Shown: positions 16,313 to 25,810, counted from the first letter of the stretch. The stretch is DNA of 36,068 nt from Kofleriaceae bacterium (GCA_013368795.1 JABFXX010000438.1:1-36068); one strand, 5' to 3'. Notes: generated by a model from the letters alone, not told the origin. Program-made: numbers and translations.

Positions 16313-19300
16313 ATGCGTACCGACCACGAAGTAGTCCTCGAGGATCTCGCCGCGCTCGTCGCCGGTGAGGCTGATGCGATCGCACGTCATGCAGAGCACC
16401 TCGCGAGCTGCGACGACTGTCGCGATGCGCGGCACGAGGCGCAGAAGCTCGCAGACATCGTCGGGCACGCGGGCGCGGACTACGTCCCGAGCGCCGGGCT
16501 CGTCGACGAATTGATGGCGAAGCTCGACGCGGAATCGAAACCGAAAATCGATCTGGAAGCGAAATCGAAAATCGATTTGGAAGCGGAATCGAAATCGAAA
16601 GTCAATTTGGAAGCGAGTTCGAAATCGAAAATCGATTTGGAAGCAAAATCGAAATCGAGAATCGATTCGGAAGCGACACCGAAAACGGAGATCGATTCGG
16701 AAGCGAAACCGAAATCGAAAATCGATTCGGAAGCGACACCGGACGCGGATTCGGAATTGAAACCGAAAGTCGAAGTTGTCCGGCCGAAGATCGAATCCAG
16801 ACCGGCTCCGATCGCGAAGCCGGCGACCGTCCGCCCGTTCGCCAAGCGCCGGACGATGATCGCAGCCAGCGCGATCGCTGCGATCGCTGCCGGCGGCGCG
16901 ATCTATCTCGCGACCCAGAAGTCGTCGGCTCCTTCGACGCAGGTCGCGACGATCGGCAATGGACCGATCGGCAAGATCCTCATGATCTCGCGCGCTGCAG
17001 CGACGCAGGGCGATGGCATCGCGATCCGCGAAGCCAATGGCTGGAGGCCGCTGCGCGAGGGCGAGATGATCCCCGCAGGTGCAGAGCTCCGCACCGACGA
17101 GCGCACGCGCACGTCGCTCGAGCTCGCCGACGGCACGCGCATCGTCCTCGATCACCGCACGACGGTCGCGTTCGAGCTGGCCGAGCCTCGCCACGTGAGC
17201 CTCGCGGCCGGACGTATCGCTGCAGACGTCGCGCATGTCGACAACCGTCCCGCGACGATCAGCACGCCGGTTGGACGCGTCGACGTGGTCGGCACGAGGT
17301 TCAGCGTCACCGCGACCGACGCGATCACGGCGGTCCAGGTCGTGCGTGGCACCGTCGTCCTGAGCGACAAGGCCGGCAACAAGGACGAGGTCCGCGCCGG
17401 CGAAGAGGGCATGATCGAGAACGGCAAGCTGTCGGTCAACGCGGCGCCGTCGCTCGTCAAGGAAGCCGCGTGGTCCGAGCTCGCGCCGCCGCCCGCCGAC
17501 AAGGCCGACGAGACGAGCGCCGGCCTCGGCGCGCTGCGCGCGTACAAGCCGGGCGAGAAGCGCGACCGCGACTGGAAGCTCGCACTCGCGAACCACGAGG
17601 TGAAGGTCCGGATCGTCGGACCGATCGCGCGCACCGAGATCACCGAGACCTTCCGCAACGACAGCGACACGACGCTCGAGGGCGTCTATCAGTTCCCGCT
17701 GCCCGCGGACGCGCAGATCGACTCGCTCGCGCTCGACATGGAGAAGGAGCCCGGCGGGTTCATCACCGGCGCGTTCGTCGACAAGGAGCGCGCCGGGAAG
17801 ATCTGGCGTGGCGTCATCGACAAGGCGACGCCGAAGAAGATCGCGCGCGATCCGCTGATCCAGCAGGAGATCGTGTGGGTGCCTGGGCCGTGGAAGGACC
17901 CGGCGCTCCTCGACTGGAAGCGCGGCGGCCGGTTCGAGCTGAAGATCTTCCCGATCCCGGCGAAGGGCCAGCGGACGATCAAGCTGTCGTACACGCAGGT
18001 CGTCACGCCGCGCGGTCCGTGGCGACAGTACGTCTATCCGCTGCCGCACTCGACCGACGGCTCGACGGTCGCTGACAAGATGAGGGTCGACGTCGAGGTC
18101 CGCGGTGCACAGCGCGGCACCGTGCGCGCGGCCGGCTACGACCTGACGACTGACCCCGCGCGGGCAGACCTGAACGCGATGATGCTCGAGCAGGGCGGCT
18201 TCGTGCCGCGCGGCGACCTTGTCGTCGACTATCGCGCCGAGCAGGGCGATGCCGAGCTGCGCGCGTGGACGTTCGCCGGTGGCGCCGCCGCCGGTCCCGA
18301 CGACAAGCTCGCCGCGAAGAAGAACGTCGGCATCGATCCGAAGGTCGTCGAGGCGCAGCGCGTGGTCGCCGCCGATGCCCGCCCGACGGCGGTGCTCGCA
18401 CTGTCGCCGAAGCTCCCGCGCTGGCGCGAGTCCAAGCCACGCGACTACGTGATCGTCGTCGACGGCAGCCAGTCGATGGTCGGCGAGCGCTATGCCCGCG
18501 CGAGCGAGCTCGCGGTCGCGATGATCTCCGACATGGATCGCCGCGATCGGTTCGCCGCGATGGTGTGCGACAGCGAGTGCACGAAGATGGGCGCCTTGCG
18601 CGCGCCGTCGACGGCGGCGGCCGGTGACGTCAAGACGTGGCTCGCCGCGCAGCAGCCCGCGGGCTCGAGCGACGTCGTCGCCGCGCTCCGCGCCGGCAGC
18701 GACTCGATGACCGACGCCGCGCGCGAGCGCTGGGTGCTCTACATCGGCGACGGCTTCGCATCGACGGGCTTCCGTCGGATGGCCGATGTCGAGAAGGCCG
18801 TCGCCGCGACGACCGGCGCCGGCAACGTCCACGTCTCGACGATCGGCATCGGCACCGACTCCGACTCGGCGCTGCTCGCGGCGGCCGCGCGCGGCGGCGG
18901 TGGCACGTACCTCGCGTGGGTGCCCGGCCAGTCGGTCGGCACCGCGGCGCTCGCCGCGCTCGAGTCGACGAACGGCACGACGCTGCGCGACGCGACCGTC
19001 GAGCTCCCCGCGGGTCTCGCCGAGGTTGCTGCGCAGGGTGGCTCGCCCGGCGAGACGACGACGACCACGTCGCTACCGACGCTGCGCGCCGGTGGTGAGG
19101 TCCTGATCGCCGCGCGGATCGCCGGCGACGTCAACGGCGAGGTCGTGCTCCGCGGCAAGGTCGCAGGCCAGAAGTTCGAGCAGCGCTACCCGGTGAAGCT
19201 CGACGTCTCGTCGGCGGCGGGCAACGGCTTCGTGCCGCGTCTGTGGGCGTCGCTCGCGATCGACCAGCTCGAGCGCGAGGGCAAGGGCGAGGACCGCGCG

Positions 19301-20659
19301 CGCGTCGTCGCCCTGTCGCAGAGCTACGGCGTGATGTCGCGCCAGACCTCGCTGCTCGTCCTCGAGTCGCAGGCGATGTTCGACGCGTTCGGCGTCGACC
19401 GCAGCCAGTCGGCGACGACGTGGACGGGCGAGGAAGACCTCGACGAGGTGACCGCGCAGGGCTCCCTCCAGGTCCCGGCCGACATCGCGTCGCCGGCGAA
19501 GCACGCGGCGGCCGCGCCGACGCCCGCGATGGATCGCGACGCCCCGTTGACCGGGGCATTCGCCGAGGGCGACGGCGTCGGCTTCGGACGCGCCGGTGGC
19601 GGCGGCGTCGCGATGGGTAAGGCCGACACCGCGAAGGCCGAGAAGAAGGCGGAGGCGGCCACGAAGATGCCGCCGATGCCGCGCGGCCGGCGCATGGTGA
19701 TCGCGATGAAGCGCGTCTACACGCGCAACGCCGCGCTCGGCACGTTCGATGGCGTCAGCGCCTCGATCACGAAGGCCGTCGCGTCCGCCGAGGACGAGCT
19801 CGCGAAGAATCCCGACAGCCGCGAGAAGCACCGCGCGCTCGTCCAGGCGCTGTCGTACGCCGGCGAGCTCGACAAGGCGCACGAGATCGCGAATCGCTGG
19901 CTCGAGCGCGACAAGCTCGATCCGCAGGCACTCGGCTACATCGCCGACCTGCTCGGCCGCGACGGCAAGCGCGACCTCGCGCTGCGCACGCTCGACGGTC
20001 TCGTCGACCTCGACCCGGATCGCGTCAACCTCCACGAGCGAATGATCAACGCGTACGAGCGCACCGGCCGGATGGCGCAGGCGTGCGGTCACCGCATCGC
20101 GATCGTCAACCTCGCGACGAAGGAGTCCGCGAAGCGCGCCGCCGCGGCCGCTCGCTGCCTGCGCTCGCTCGGCCGCGGTGGCGATGCCGACCTCGTCATG
20201 AAGTCGCTCGTCGACGACAAGACGCGCACCGAGGCCGAGAAGCTCGCGACGGTTGCACCGGTCACGCCGCGCGTCAGCGGTGATCTCGTGATCACCGGCA
20301 AGTGGGACAGCTCGTCGGATCTCGATATCTCGCTCGTCGCTCCCGACGGTACGCGCGTGTCGTGGATGGGCGGCCGCAATGACATCACGGTCGCCGACTC
20401 GACGGCGCGCGACCGCGAGCAGCTTGCGGTCAAGAAGCTCCGCCGCGGCAACTACCTCGTCGAGATCAGCCGTGCCGAGCCGACGACCAGCACGGTGCGC
20501 GGCTCGCTCGACATCAGCGTCCTCGGCCAGAAGCGCTCGATGCCGTTCGAGCTGACGGGAGCGCGCACCGTCGTCGGTAAGATCAGCGTCACGGTGACCT
20601 CGCACCTCGAGCCGGTCAATCCCGGCGATCGGCGCTGGCTCGGTCCGCAATTCCGGTAG
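16313..20659 (+). CDS. Transmembrane anti-sigma factor fused to FecR, VIT, vWA, TPR and DUF2135-like regions
   Basis: A 1448-residue protein. Residues 26-36 hold the zinc anti-sigma motif (His29, Cys33, Cys36; HxxxCxxC). A repeat linker of mostly 10-residue units (xSKSKIDLE) covers 73-148. After a KRR there is one membrane helix (~181-201), placing the N-terminus inside and the rest in the periplasm. Then come a FecR-like region (~225-375, STPVGRVDVVGTRFSV), a VIT domain (~415-560, with TEITETFRND and VYQFPLP), a vWA domain (~710-885) with MIDAS DGSQS (Asp717, Ser719, Ser721), the VIT/vWA-associated LSQSYGVMSRQTSLLVLE, a Gly/Ala-rich linker, TPR-like helices (~1150-1290) and a DUF2135-like C-terminus (~1317-1430, DLDISLVAPDG). 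GAGGAG lies upstream of the ATG. It should hold the sigma factor until an envelope signal is sensed; the ligand is unknown. Confidence 0.93.
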   Translation: MRTDHEVVLEDLAALVAGEADAIARHAEHLASCDDCRDARHEAQKLADIVGHAGADYVPSAGLVDELMAKLDAESKPKIDLEAKSKIDLEAESKSKVNLEASSKSKIDLEAKSKSRIDSEATPKTEIDSEAKPKSKIDSEATPDADSELKPKVEVVRPKIESRPAPIAKPATVRPFAKRRTMIAASAIAAIAAGGAIYLATQKSSAPSTQVATIGNGPIGKILMISRAAATQGDGIAIREANGWRPLREGEMIPAGAELRTDERTRTSLELADGTRIVLDHRTTVAFELAEPRHVSLAAGRIAADVAHVDNRPATISTPVGRVDVVGTRFSVTATDAITAVQVVRGTVVLSDKAGNKDEVRAGEEGMIENGKLSVNAAPSLVKEAAWSELAPPPADKADETSAGLGALRAYKPGEKRDRDWKLALANHEVKVRIVGPIARTEITETFRNDSDTTLEGVYQFPLPADAQIDSLALDMEKEPGGFITGAFVDKERAGKIWRGVIDKATPKKIARDPLIQQEIVWVPGPWKDPALLDWKRGGRFELKIFPIPAKGQRTIKLSYTQVVTPRGPWRQYVYPLPHSTDGSTVADKMRVDVEVRGAQRGTVRAAGYDLTTDPARADLNAMMLEQGGFVPRGDLVVDYRAEQGDAELRAWTFAGGAAAGPDDKLAAKKNVGIDPKVVEAQRVVAADARPTAVLALSPKLPRWRESKPRDYVIVVDGSQSMVGERYARASELAVAMISDMDRRDRFAAMVCDSECTKMGALRAPSTAAAGDVKTWLAAQQPAGSSDVVAALRAGSDSMTDAARERWVLYIGDGFASTGFRRMADVEKAVAATTGAGNVHVSTIGIGTDSDSALLAAAARGGGGTYLAWVPGQSVGTAALAALESTNGTTLRDATVELPAGLAEVAAQGGSPGETTTTTSLPTLRAGGEVLIAARIAGDVNGEVVLRGKVAGQKFEQRYPVKLDVSSAAGNGFVPRLWASLAIDQLEREGKGEDRARVVALSQSYGVMSRQTSLLVLESQAMFDAFGVDRSQSATTWTGEEDLDEVTAQGSLQVPADIASPAKHAAAAPTPAMDRDAPLTGAFAEGDGVGFGRAGGGGVAMGKADTAKAEKKAEAATKMPPMPRGRRMVIAMKRVYTRNAALGTFDGVSASITKAVASAEDELAKNPDSREKHRALVQALSYAGELDKAHEIANRWLERDKLDPQALGYIADLLGRDGKRDLALRTLDGLVDLDPDRVNLHERMINAYERTGRMAQACGHRIAIVNLATKESAKRAAAAARCLRSLGRGGDADLVMKSLVDDKTRTEAEKLATVAPVTPRVSGDLVITGKWDSSSDLDISLVAPDGTRVSWMGGRNDITVADSTARDREQLAVKKLRRGNYLVEISRAEPTTSTVRGSLDISVLGQKRSMPFELTGARTVVGKISVTVTSHLEPVNPGDRRWLGPQFR
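16529..16756 (+). repeat. In-frame tandem repeat in the anti-sigma linker
   Basis: Eight imperfect units encode AESKPKIDLE-like decapeptides; the second and eighth are shortened to 8 residues. At DNA level the unit is close to AAATCGAAAATCGATTTGG followed by AAGC, giving a 30-base period. The codons (AAA, GAA, ATC, GAT, TTG) make this stretch markedly less GC-rich than its surroundings. Alternating Lys and acidic residues suggest a flexible or alpha-helical zwitterionic spacer between the zinc domain and the membrane. Confidence 0.85.
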
Positions 20660-20708
20660 TCCGTAGGCTCCCGCCCACAGGCAAAAGCCCACAGTCACAA
20701 ACTATTCT

Positions 20709-20750
20709 CCCCATGTACTGCGGTCTCGTATTACGGTCGCAGACATGGGG
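20709..20750. promoter_or_regulatory. Inverted repeat enclosing a -10 box and overlapping the start codon
   Basis: CCCCATGT (20709-20716) plus CTGCG (20718-20722) are mirrored by CGCAG (20738-20742) plus ACATGGGG (20743-20750), 13 paired bases with one extra base in the left arm. The spacer contains TACGGT (20732-20737), which ends 7 bases before the ATG at 20745; the right arm covers that ATG. If transcription starts at or near the ATG, the left arm is not in the mRNA and the element is best read as an operator across the promoter. If a longer transcript exists, it would form a hairpin that hides the start codon. Confidence 0.5.
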
Positions 20751-21599
20751 AGTCGGCTGTGTGTCGGACTCGTGATCGTCGGAGCGTGCGCGACTGCAGG
20801 GCAGTCGACCGACGATCAAGGTCTCGGCGGCGACGGCGGAACCGGCAGCGCGATGATCGATGCGCCGCCTCTGCCTCCGGACGCGTGCGGCGACGACGAC
20901 AGCGACGGTGTCTGCAACATCGTCGACAAGTGCGCAGGTCATCCCGACAACGTCGATACCGATGCCGACACGATCGCCGATGGCTGCGACCGCTGCCCCG
21001 GCGTCGACGATCGCGTCGACATCAACACGAACAGCGTGCCCGACTGCGCGGAGACGCAGATGCGCACGATCGATCTGAAGTCCGTCTCCGGCAATCGCTG
21101 GCGCGGCTGGTACGCCAACAACTCGGCGCACGCGACCGGCAACGACAACACGCTGACCGGCGCGTATCTCGGCGGTACGTACAACAGCTACTACGTGTTC
21201 CCGCTGTCGGGCTTCTCCGCGAGCGTCATCACCTCGGTCACGCTCGAGCTGCAGCTCGAGCTCTACACCGCCGACGCGACCGAAACCATCTCGGTCTGGG
21301 ACGTCACGACGCCCGCAGCCACCGTCGAGAACGGCACCACCGACGCGACGATCTTCACGGACCTCCAGGCCGGCAATCAGTACGCGACCGCGACGATCTC
21401 GAACGCGCAGCTGAACCAGATCGTGGCCATCCCGCTGAACGCGAGGGCGGCCATGGATGCGACAGGCAAGCTCAACAACGACTTCGTCATCGGCGTCCAC
21501 CTCGACACGGCGCCCGGCTACGTCCGGTTCGGCGACACGTCCGGTGGTCAGGGCAACGAGAACGCGACGAACCGCATCACCATCAAGTACCTGCCCTAG
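20745..21599 (+). CDS. Lipoprotein with thrombospondin-3-like Ca-binding loops
   Basis: A 284-residue predicted lipoprotein with signal peptide and lipobox VGAC (Cys15). A Gly/Asp-rich linker follows, then residues ~47-104 carry Asp-rich, Cys-containing loops (DDDSDGVCNIVDKC, DTDADTIADGCDRCPG) like thrombospondin type 3 repeats, which bind calcium. Residues ~105-284 form a beta-rich module (TIDLKSVSGNRWRGWY, SVTLELQLELY, YVRFGDTSGGQGNENA) resembling DNRLRE-type adhesin or carbohydrate-binding sandwiches. The protein would sit on the cell surface. It lies 85 bases downstream of the anti-sigma fusion, behind its own proposed promoter with an inverted repeat; whether the sigma factor controls it is unknown. 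The stop overlaps the opposing frame's terminal TAG as CTAG. Confidence 0.82.
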   Translation: MGSRLCVGLVIVGACATAGQSTDDQGLGGDGGTGSAMIDAPPLPPDACGDDDSDGVCNIVDKCAGHPDNVDTDADTIADGCDRCPGVDDRVDINTNSVPDCAETQMRTIDLKSVSGNRWRGWYANNSAHATGNDNTLTGAYLGGTYNSYYVFPLSGFSASVITSVTLELQLELYTADATETISVWDVTTPAATVENGTTDATIFTDLQAGNQYATATISNAQLNQIVAIPLNARAAMDATGKLNNDFVIGVHLDTAPGYVRFGDTSGGQGNENATNRITIKYLP

Positions 21600-21670
21600 T
21601 CCCAGATCGCGTCGAGCTGACACACCTCGTCGCCGCGCGTCCGGCAGCGCGACTCGGTCATCAGCGGGTT
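21596..21670 (-). other. In-frame continuation of the truncated V4R-like gene
   Basis: Beyond the TAG at 21671-21673 the same frame runs for 24 codons, ending RGDEVCQLDAIWD, to a second TAG at 21596-21598. The Cys, Gly-Asp, Cys and Trp spacing is the expected end of a V4R-like domain. The second TAG overlaps the stop of the convergent lipoprotein gene as CTAG, the same arrangement as two other convergent pairs in this window. This supports the second TAG as the ancestral end of the gene. Confidence 0.7.
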
Positions 21671-22153
21671 CTAGCCGCCTGACAGCTCGATCGAGCGCTG
21701 CGCCCAGCCGAGCACCGACAGGCAGTGCGCAGGATGCGGCGTCGCGAACCCGCGCACGCGCAACACCGCCGCCTTGGGCCCTCGCGTCGCGACCTCGAGG
21801 AAGCCCGAGTCGTAGTGCGCGCTCCACAGTCGCACCGCGCGGCCGAGGATCCAGTGCACGCTGCCGATCTTGTAGAACAGGCGATAGATCGTCTTGAGAT
21901 TCGCGTCGGCGCCGTAGCGACCGAGCTCGGGGATCAGCTTCATGTCGCCGGCGCCGAACAGCCGGTCGAGCACGAGGTTCATCTCGACGAACTGGTCGAA
22001 CGGATACCACCTCGCCTTGTTGATCCCCATCTCGATCGTCGCCTTGAGGTCTGGCGAGACCTGTTGGAGCAACCGATTGAAACCCGCCTCACCGTGCTCC
22101 AACTGGACCCACAGGATGCGCGACGACAGGGCGCTTCCCTTGACGTTCGCCAC
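21671..22153 (-). CDS. V4R/TIGR02265-like protein, truncated by an in-frame TAG
   Basis: 160 codons from a GTG start to TAG at 21671-21673. The protein resembles the Myxococcus paralogous family TIGR02265 (DUF2378) and V4R-type domains: [37 protein letters not shown], then [13 protein letters not shown] and [13 protein letters not shown]. It stops where such domains normally continue with one more strand containing C, GD, C and W. Those residues are encoded in the same frame directly beyond the TAG (see 21596-21670). It may therefore be a recent nonsense mutant, a read-through gene, or a natural truncation. TATAGT lies 6 bases upstream of the GTG. It is divergent from the carboxylase gene with a 23-base gap. 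The family assignment is from memory and moderate. Confidence 0.7.
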   Translation of the reverse strand: MANVKGSALSSRILWVQLEHGEAGFNRLLQQVSPDLKATIEMGINKARWYPFDQFVEMNLVLDRLFGAGDMKLIPELGRYGADANLKTIYRLFYKIGSVHWILGRAVRLWSAHYDSGFLEVATRGPKAAVLRVRGFATPHPAHCLSVLGWAQRSIELSGG

Positions 22154-22158
22154 GCCTC

Positions 22159-22167
22159 TACTATACG
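22159..22167. promoter_or_regulatory. Overlapping divergent -10 boxes
   Basis: On the minus strand TATAGT (22160-22165) ends 6 bases before the GTG at 22153. On the plus strand TATACG (22162-22167) ends 9 bases before the ATG at 22177; an alternative plus-strand box is TACTAT (22159-22164), 12 bases before it. The boxes overlap, as at 9133-9140. Confidence 0.45.
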
Positions 22168-22176
22168 CGCCTTCTT

Positions 22177-23730
<1,554 letters not shown>

Positions 23731-23743
23731 CCGAAAATGGCGA

Positions 23744-23763
23744 CGCGGCCCGTGGGGGCCGCG
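23744..23763. terminator. G+C-rich hairpin between convergent genes
   Basis: CGCGGCCC (23744-23751) pairs with GGGCCGCG (23756-23763) around a 4-base loop. It lies between the carboxylase stop and the stop of the convergent lipoprotein gene. Read on the minus strand it is followed by CCATTTTC, a short T-run, so it is more convincing as a terminator for the minus-strand gene; it may act in both directions. Confidence 0.5.
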
Positions 23764-23788
23764 CCGTCACACAACCAAGGCTAGCTAA

Positions 23789-25411
23789 TCAGAGCTTCTT
23801 GCCGACGAGCTTGAACGTCGAGCTCGTCGAGTAACCGTTGACCATCACGCCGATCTTGGTCGACTGCGCGAGGGTGACCTTGCAGGTCTCGTTCGAGCCC
23901 GTCTTGTACGGACGGCAGTCGTAGCTCGACAGCGACGGCTCGTTGCCGACCTTGACGTAGAGGTCCGCGTCGCCGGTGCCGGTCATCGCGAACTCGTAGG
24001 TGCCGGCCTCGAGGACGGGCGTGAGGAACGACTTCTTGGCGTTGCGCGCGAGCGAGCCGGTCTCGTTGAGGCCATTCCACGTCGACGGCGTGCCGCCGCC
24101 GCCCGGGGTGAACGTGTTGTCCTGCTCGCCGGTGACCATGACGAGCTGCGACGAGTCGATCTTCGAGAAGATCTGCTCGTACGTCTTCGGGTCGTCGTAC
24201 GAGAGGAAGCCGCGGAGCATCGCGAGCGACGACTCGGCCATGTTCGCGAAGAACGCCGGCATGCCGTTGTTGACGATGTCGATGTACTTGTAGCCGGTCG
24301 TGTCGTCGGGGTTGATGCTCTTGTGGGCGTTGAACAGCGAGCCGTCGACGTAGGCGAACGTGTCGCAGCCGTTCATGAAGACAACGACGTACTGGCCGGC
24401 AACCCACTTGCCCGCGTTCGCGAGCGCGCGGATGTTGCTGCCGAGGCCGGCGTGGCCGTTGTACGTGATGAAGTCAGCGCGCGTCGACAGCGACTCGTAG
24501 CGGGCGCGGAACGCCTGCTGCTGGAGACCGTCATTGACGTTGTCGGTCATGAGCGCGACGACCTTGATCTTCTTGCCGTCGGGCATCGTCGCGTTGAACT
24601 CGATGTCCGGCGCGTTGACGGCCGGGTTCGACGGGATCGAGGCCGGCACCGTCGTCATGTTGCGGCTCGCGAGCTCGCTCTTCATCGCGCTCACGAACTC
24701 GTTGTAGGCCGCGATGCCCGCATCGCCCGTCGACGTCGCGCCGTCCTCGTACTTGCCGAAGATCGCGACGACGTTGAGCGTGTTGTCTTCCCAGATCTTG
24801 TTGTACTCGGGGAACTTTCCGGTCGTCTGCGACGGGCTCGCCGAGAGCGACGCGGTCACCGCGTGGACATCCGACGCGGCGATGCTGCAGCCCGAGGCGC
24901 GCGGGCGGAAGTAGTAGAACATCGAGCCCGAGTCGACGTCGTGCGCGCCGAAGTCGACACACTTGTGGCTGTACTTCTCGGCGAACGCGTTCTGGCCGGC
25001 GTACGAGATGTCGAGCGGCAGCTTGAGGTCGACCGAGGTCGGGATGCCGTTGCGCTTGTTCCAGATGATCGGCAGCTTCGCGTGGTAGCTGATCTGCGTT
25101 CTGCCGCCGACCGTCGTCTTCTGGATGTTGGTGACCTCGGCCTTGTCGACGCGACCGACCGCCGTGTAGCCGTTGAGCTGACCGACGGTGTAGAGCAGCT
25201 GATCCAGGACCGTCTGCTTGTCGTTCCACGACGAGTCGGTGACGAGCTTGCCGTCGAACTCGGCGTCGAGGAACACGCCGAGCTGGCTCGCGTCCGCCTT
25301 GCCGTCCTCCGACTTCACCTCTTCGCCCGCGAACGGGTCCTCTTCGTCGAGGCAACCAACAGCGGGGGCCGCGAGCGTGGCGGCGAGGAGGATGGAGCCG
25401 AGAACCTTCAT
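23789..25411 (-). CDS. Lipoprotein, clan-CD cysteine-peptidase-like, with PPC domain
   Basis: A 540-residue predicted lipoprotein: signal peptide, then Cys20 in PAVGC. The central part (about 215-430) has the strand-turn layout of clan CD (caspase/gingipain-type) peptidases: KVVALMTDNVNDG, then FITYNGHAGLGSNI (His320 followed by Ala-Gly, near the His-Gly of the clan) and YVVVFMNGCDTFAY (Cys349 at a strand end). The C-terminal ~85 residues form a bacterial pre-peptidase C-terminal (PPC) domain (AGTYEFAMTGTGDADLYVKVG) with a possible Cys499-Cys510 disulfide. It is thus probably a surface or secreted peptidase-like protein; catalytic activity is inferred from two residues only. The ATG at 25411 has a G-rich stretch (GGGGCGGGACC) upstream. 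Confidence 0.85.
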   Translation of the reverse strand: MKVLGSILLAATLAAPAVGCLDEEDPFAGEEVKSEDGKADASQLGVFLDAEFDGKLVTDSSWNDKQTVLDQLLYTVGQLNGYTAVGRVDKAEVTNIQKTTVGGRTQISYHAKLPIIWNKRNGIPTSVDLKLPLDISYAGQNAFAEKYSHKCVDFGAHDVDSGSMFYYFRPRASGCSIAASDVHAVTASLSASPSQTTGKFPEYNKIWEDNTLNVVAIFGKYEDGATSTGDAGIAAYNEFVSAMKSELASRNMTTVPASIPSNPAVNAPDIEFNATMPDGKKIKVVALMTDNVNDGLQQQAFRARYESLSTRADFITYNGHAGLGSNIRALANAGKWVAGQYVVVFMNGCDTFAYVDGSLFNAHKSINPDDTTGYKYIDIVNNGMPAFFANMAESSLAMLRGFLSYDDPKTYEQIFSKIDSSQLVMVTGEQDNTFTPGGGGTPSTWNGLNETGSLARNAKKSFLTPVLEAGTYEFAMTGTGDADLYVKVGNEPSLSSYDCRPYKTGSNETCKVTLAQSTKIGVMVNGYSTSSTFKLVGKKL

Positions 25412-25535
25412 GGTCCCGCCCCATCAGCAAGCTCGATGCCGAGCCCAAGGCATCGAAATCATGGGAGGTCGAGCCGCAACCGCAGTAGCCAGGAAGCCGC
25501 CGGATCGGGGCCTCGGTGGCTAGTGGGGCAGCCGG

Positions 25536-25766
25536 TCATTCCCAGGCGACGGTCATGTCGTCGTCGCCCGCGAGCCCCTTCTCGAGCATCGCGAGCAAAT
25601 CCGGGTCGGCGCCGTTGTCCGAGAGCAGCTCGAGCGTGTCGCGATCGATGAAGTAGTCCTTGTCGTCATCGTGCTCTTCTTCGAGTTGATCGATGAGGAA
25701 CTTCAGCTGAGTCTCGTCGATCTCTCCGATCGCGTCTCCAGTATCGAGGCGAATCAGACGTGGCAT
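25536..25766 (-). CDS. Small acidic protein, unknown function
   Basis: A 76-residue soluble, strongly acidic protein (MPRLIRLDTGDAIGEIDETQ, then FLIDQLEEEHDDDKDYFIDR). Short strand-helix-strand-helix patterns suggest a compact fold; GADPDLLAMLEKGL follows. I recall similar small proteins in other Myxococcota but know no function. The ATG at 25766 is chosen over an in-frame upstream codon because the protein then begins with the MPRL strand. It is divergent from the FAD oxidoreductase gene, with 44 bases between starts. The 124 bases between it and the lipoprotein gene at 25411 show nothing I can identify. Confidence 0.75.
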   Translation of the reverse strand: MPRLIRLDTGDAIGEIDETQLKFLIDQLEEEHDDDKDYFIDRDTLELLSDNGADPDLLAMLEKGLAGDDDMTVAWE

Positions 25767-25772
25767 GCGAGA

Positions 25773-25791
25773 GAGTCTGCACAAATGACTC
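25773..25791. repeat. Short inverted repeat in a divergent gap
   Basis: GAGTC (25773-25777) and GACTC (25787-25791) face each other across 9 bases in the 44-base gap between divergent starts at 25766 and 25811, with partial extension of the match outward. The plus-strand gene also has TACAAG 7 bases before its GTG, an imperfect TANNNT. A weak operator candidate. Confidence 0.25.
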
Positions 25792-25810
25792 CCGTGCTAC
25801 AAGGTGCGGC

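Noticed and set aside
16529..16756. Regular 30-base repeats considered as a CRISPR array
   Set aside because: There are no distinct spacers; the units are contiguous, in frame and translated as part of the anti-sigma protein.
16178..18832. Long open frame antisense to the anti-sigma fusion, including runs of FRFRFQIDFRF-type sequence
   Set aside because: It is the reverse reading of the lysine/acid repeat and of GC-rich codons. It is Arg-rich with no domain, and the sense frame has clear domains.
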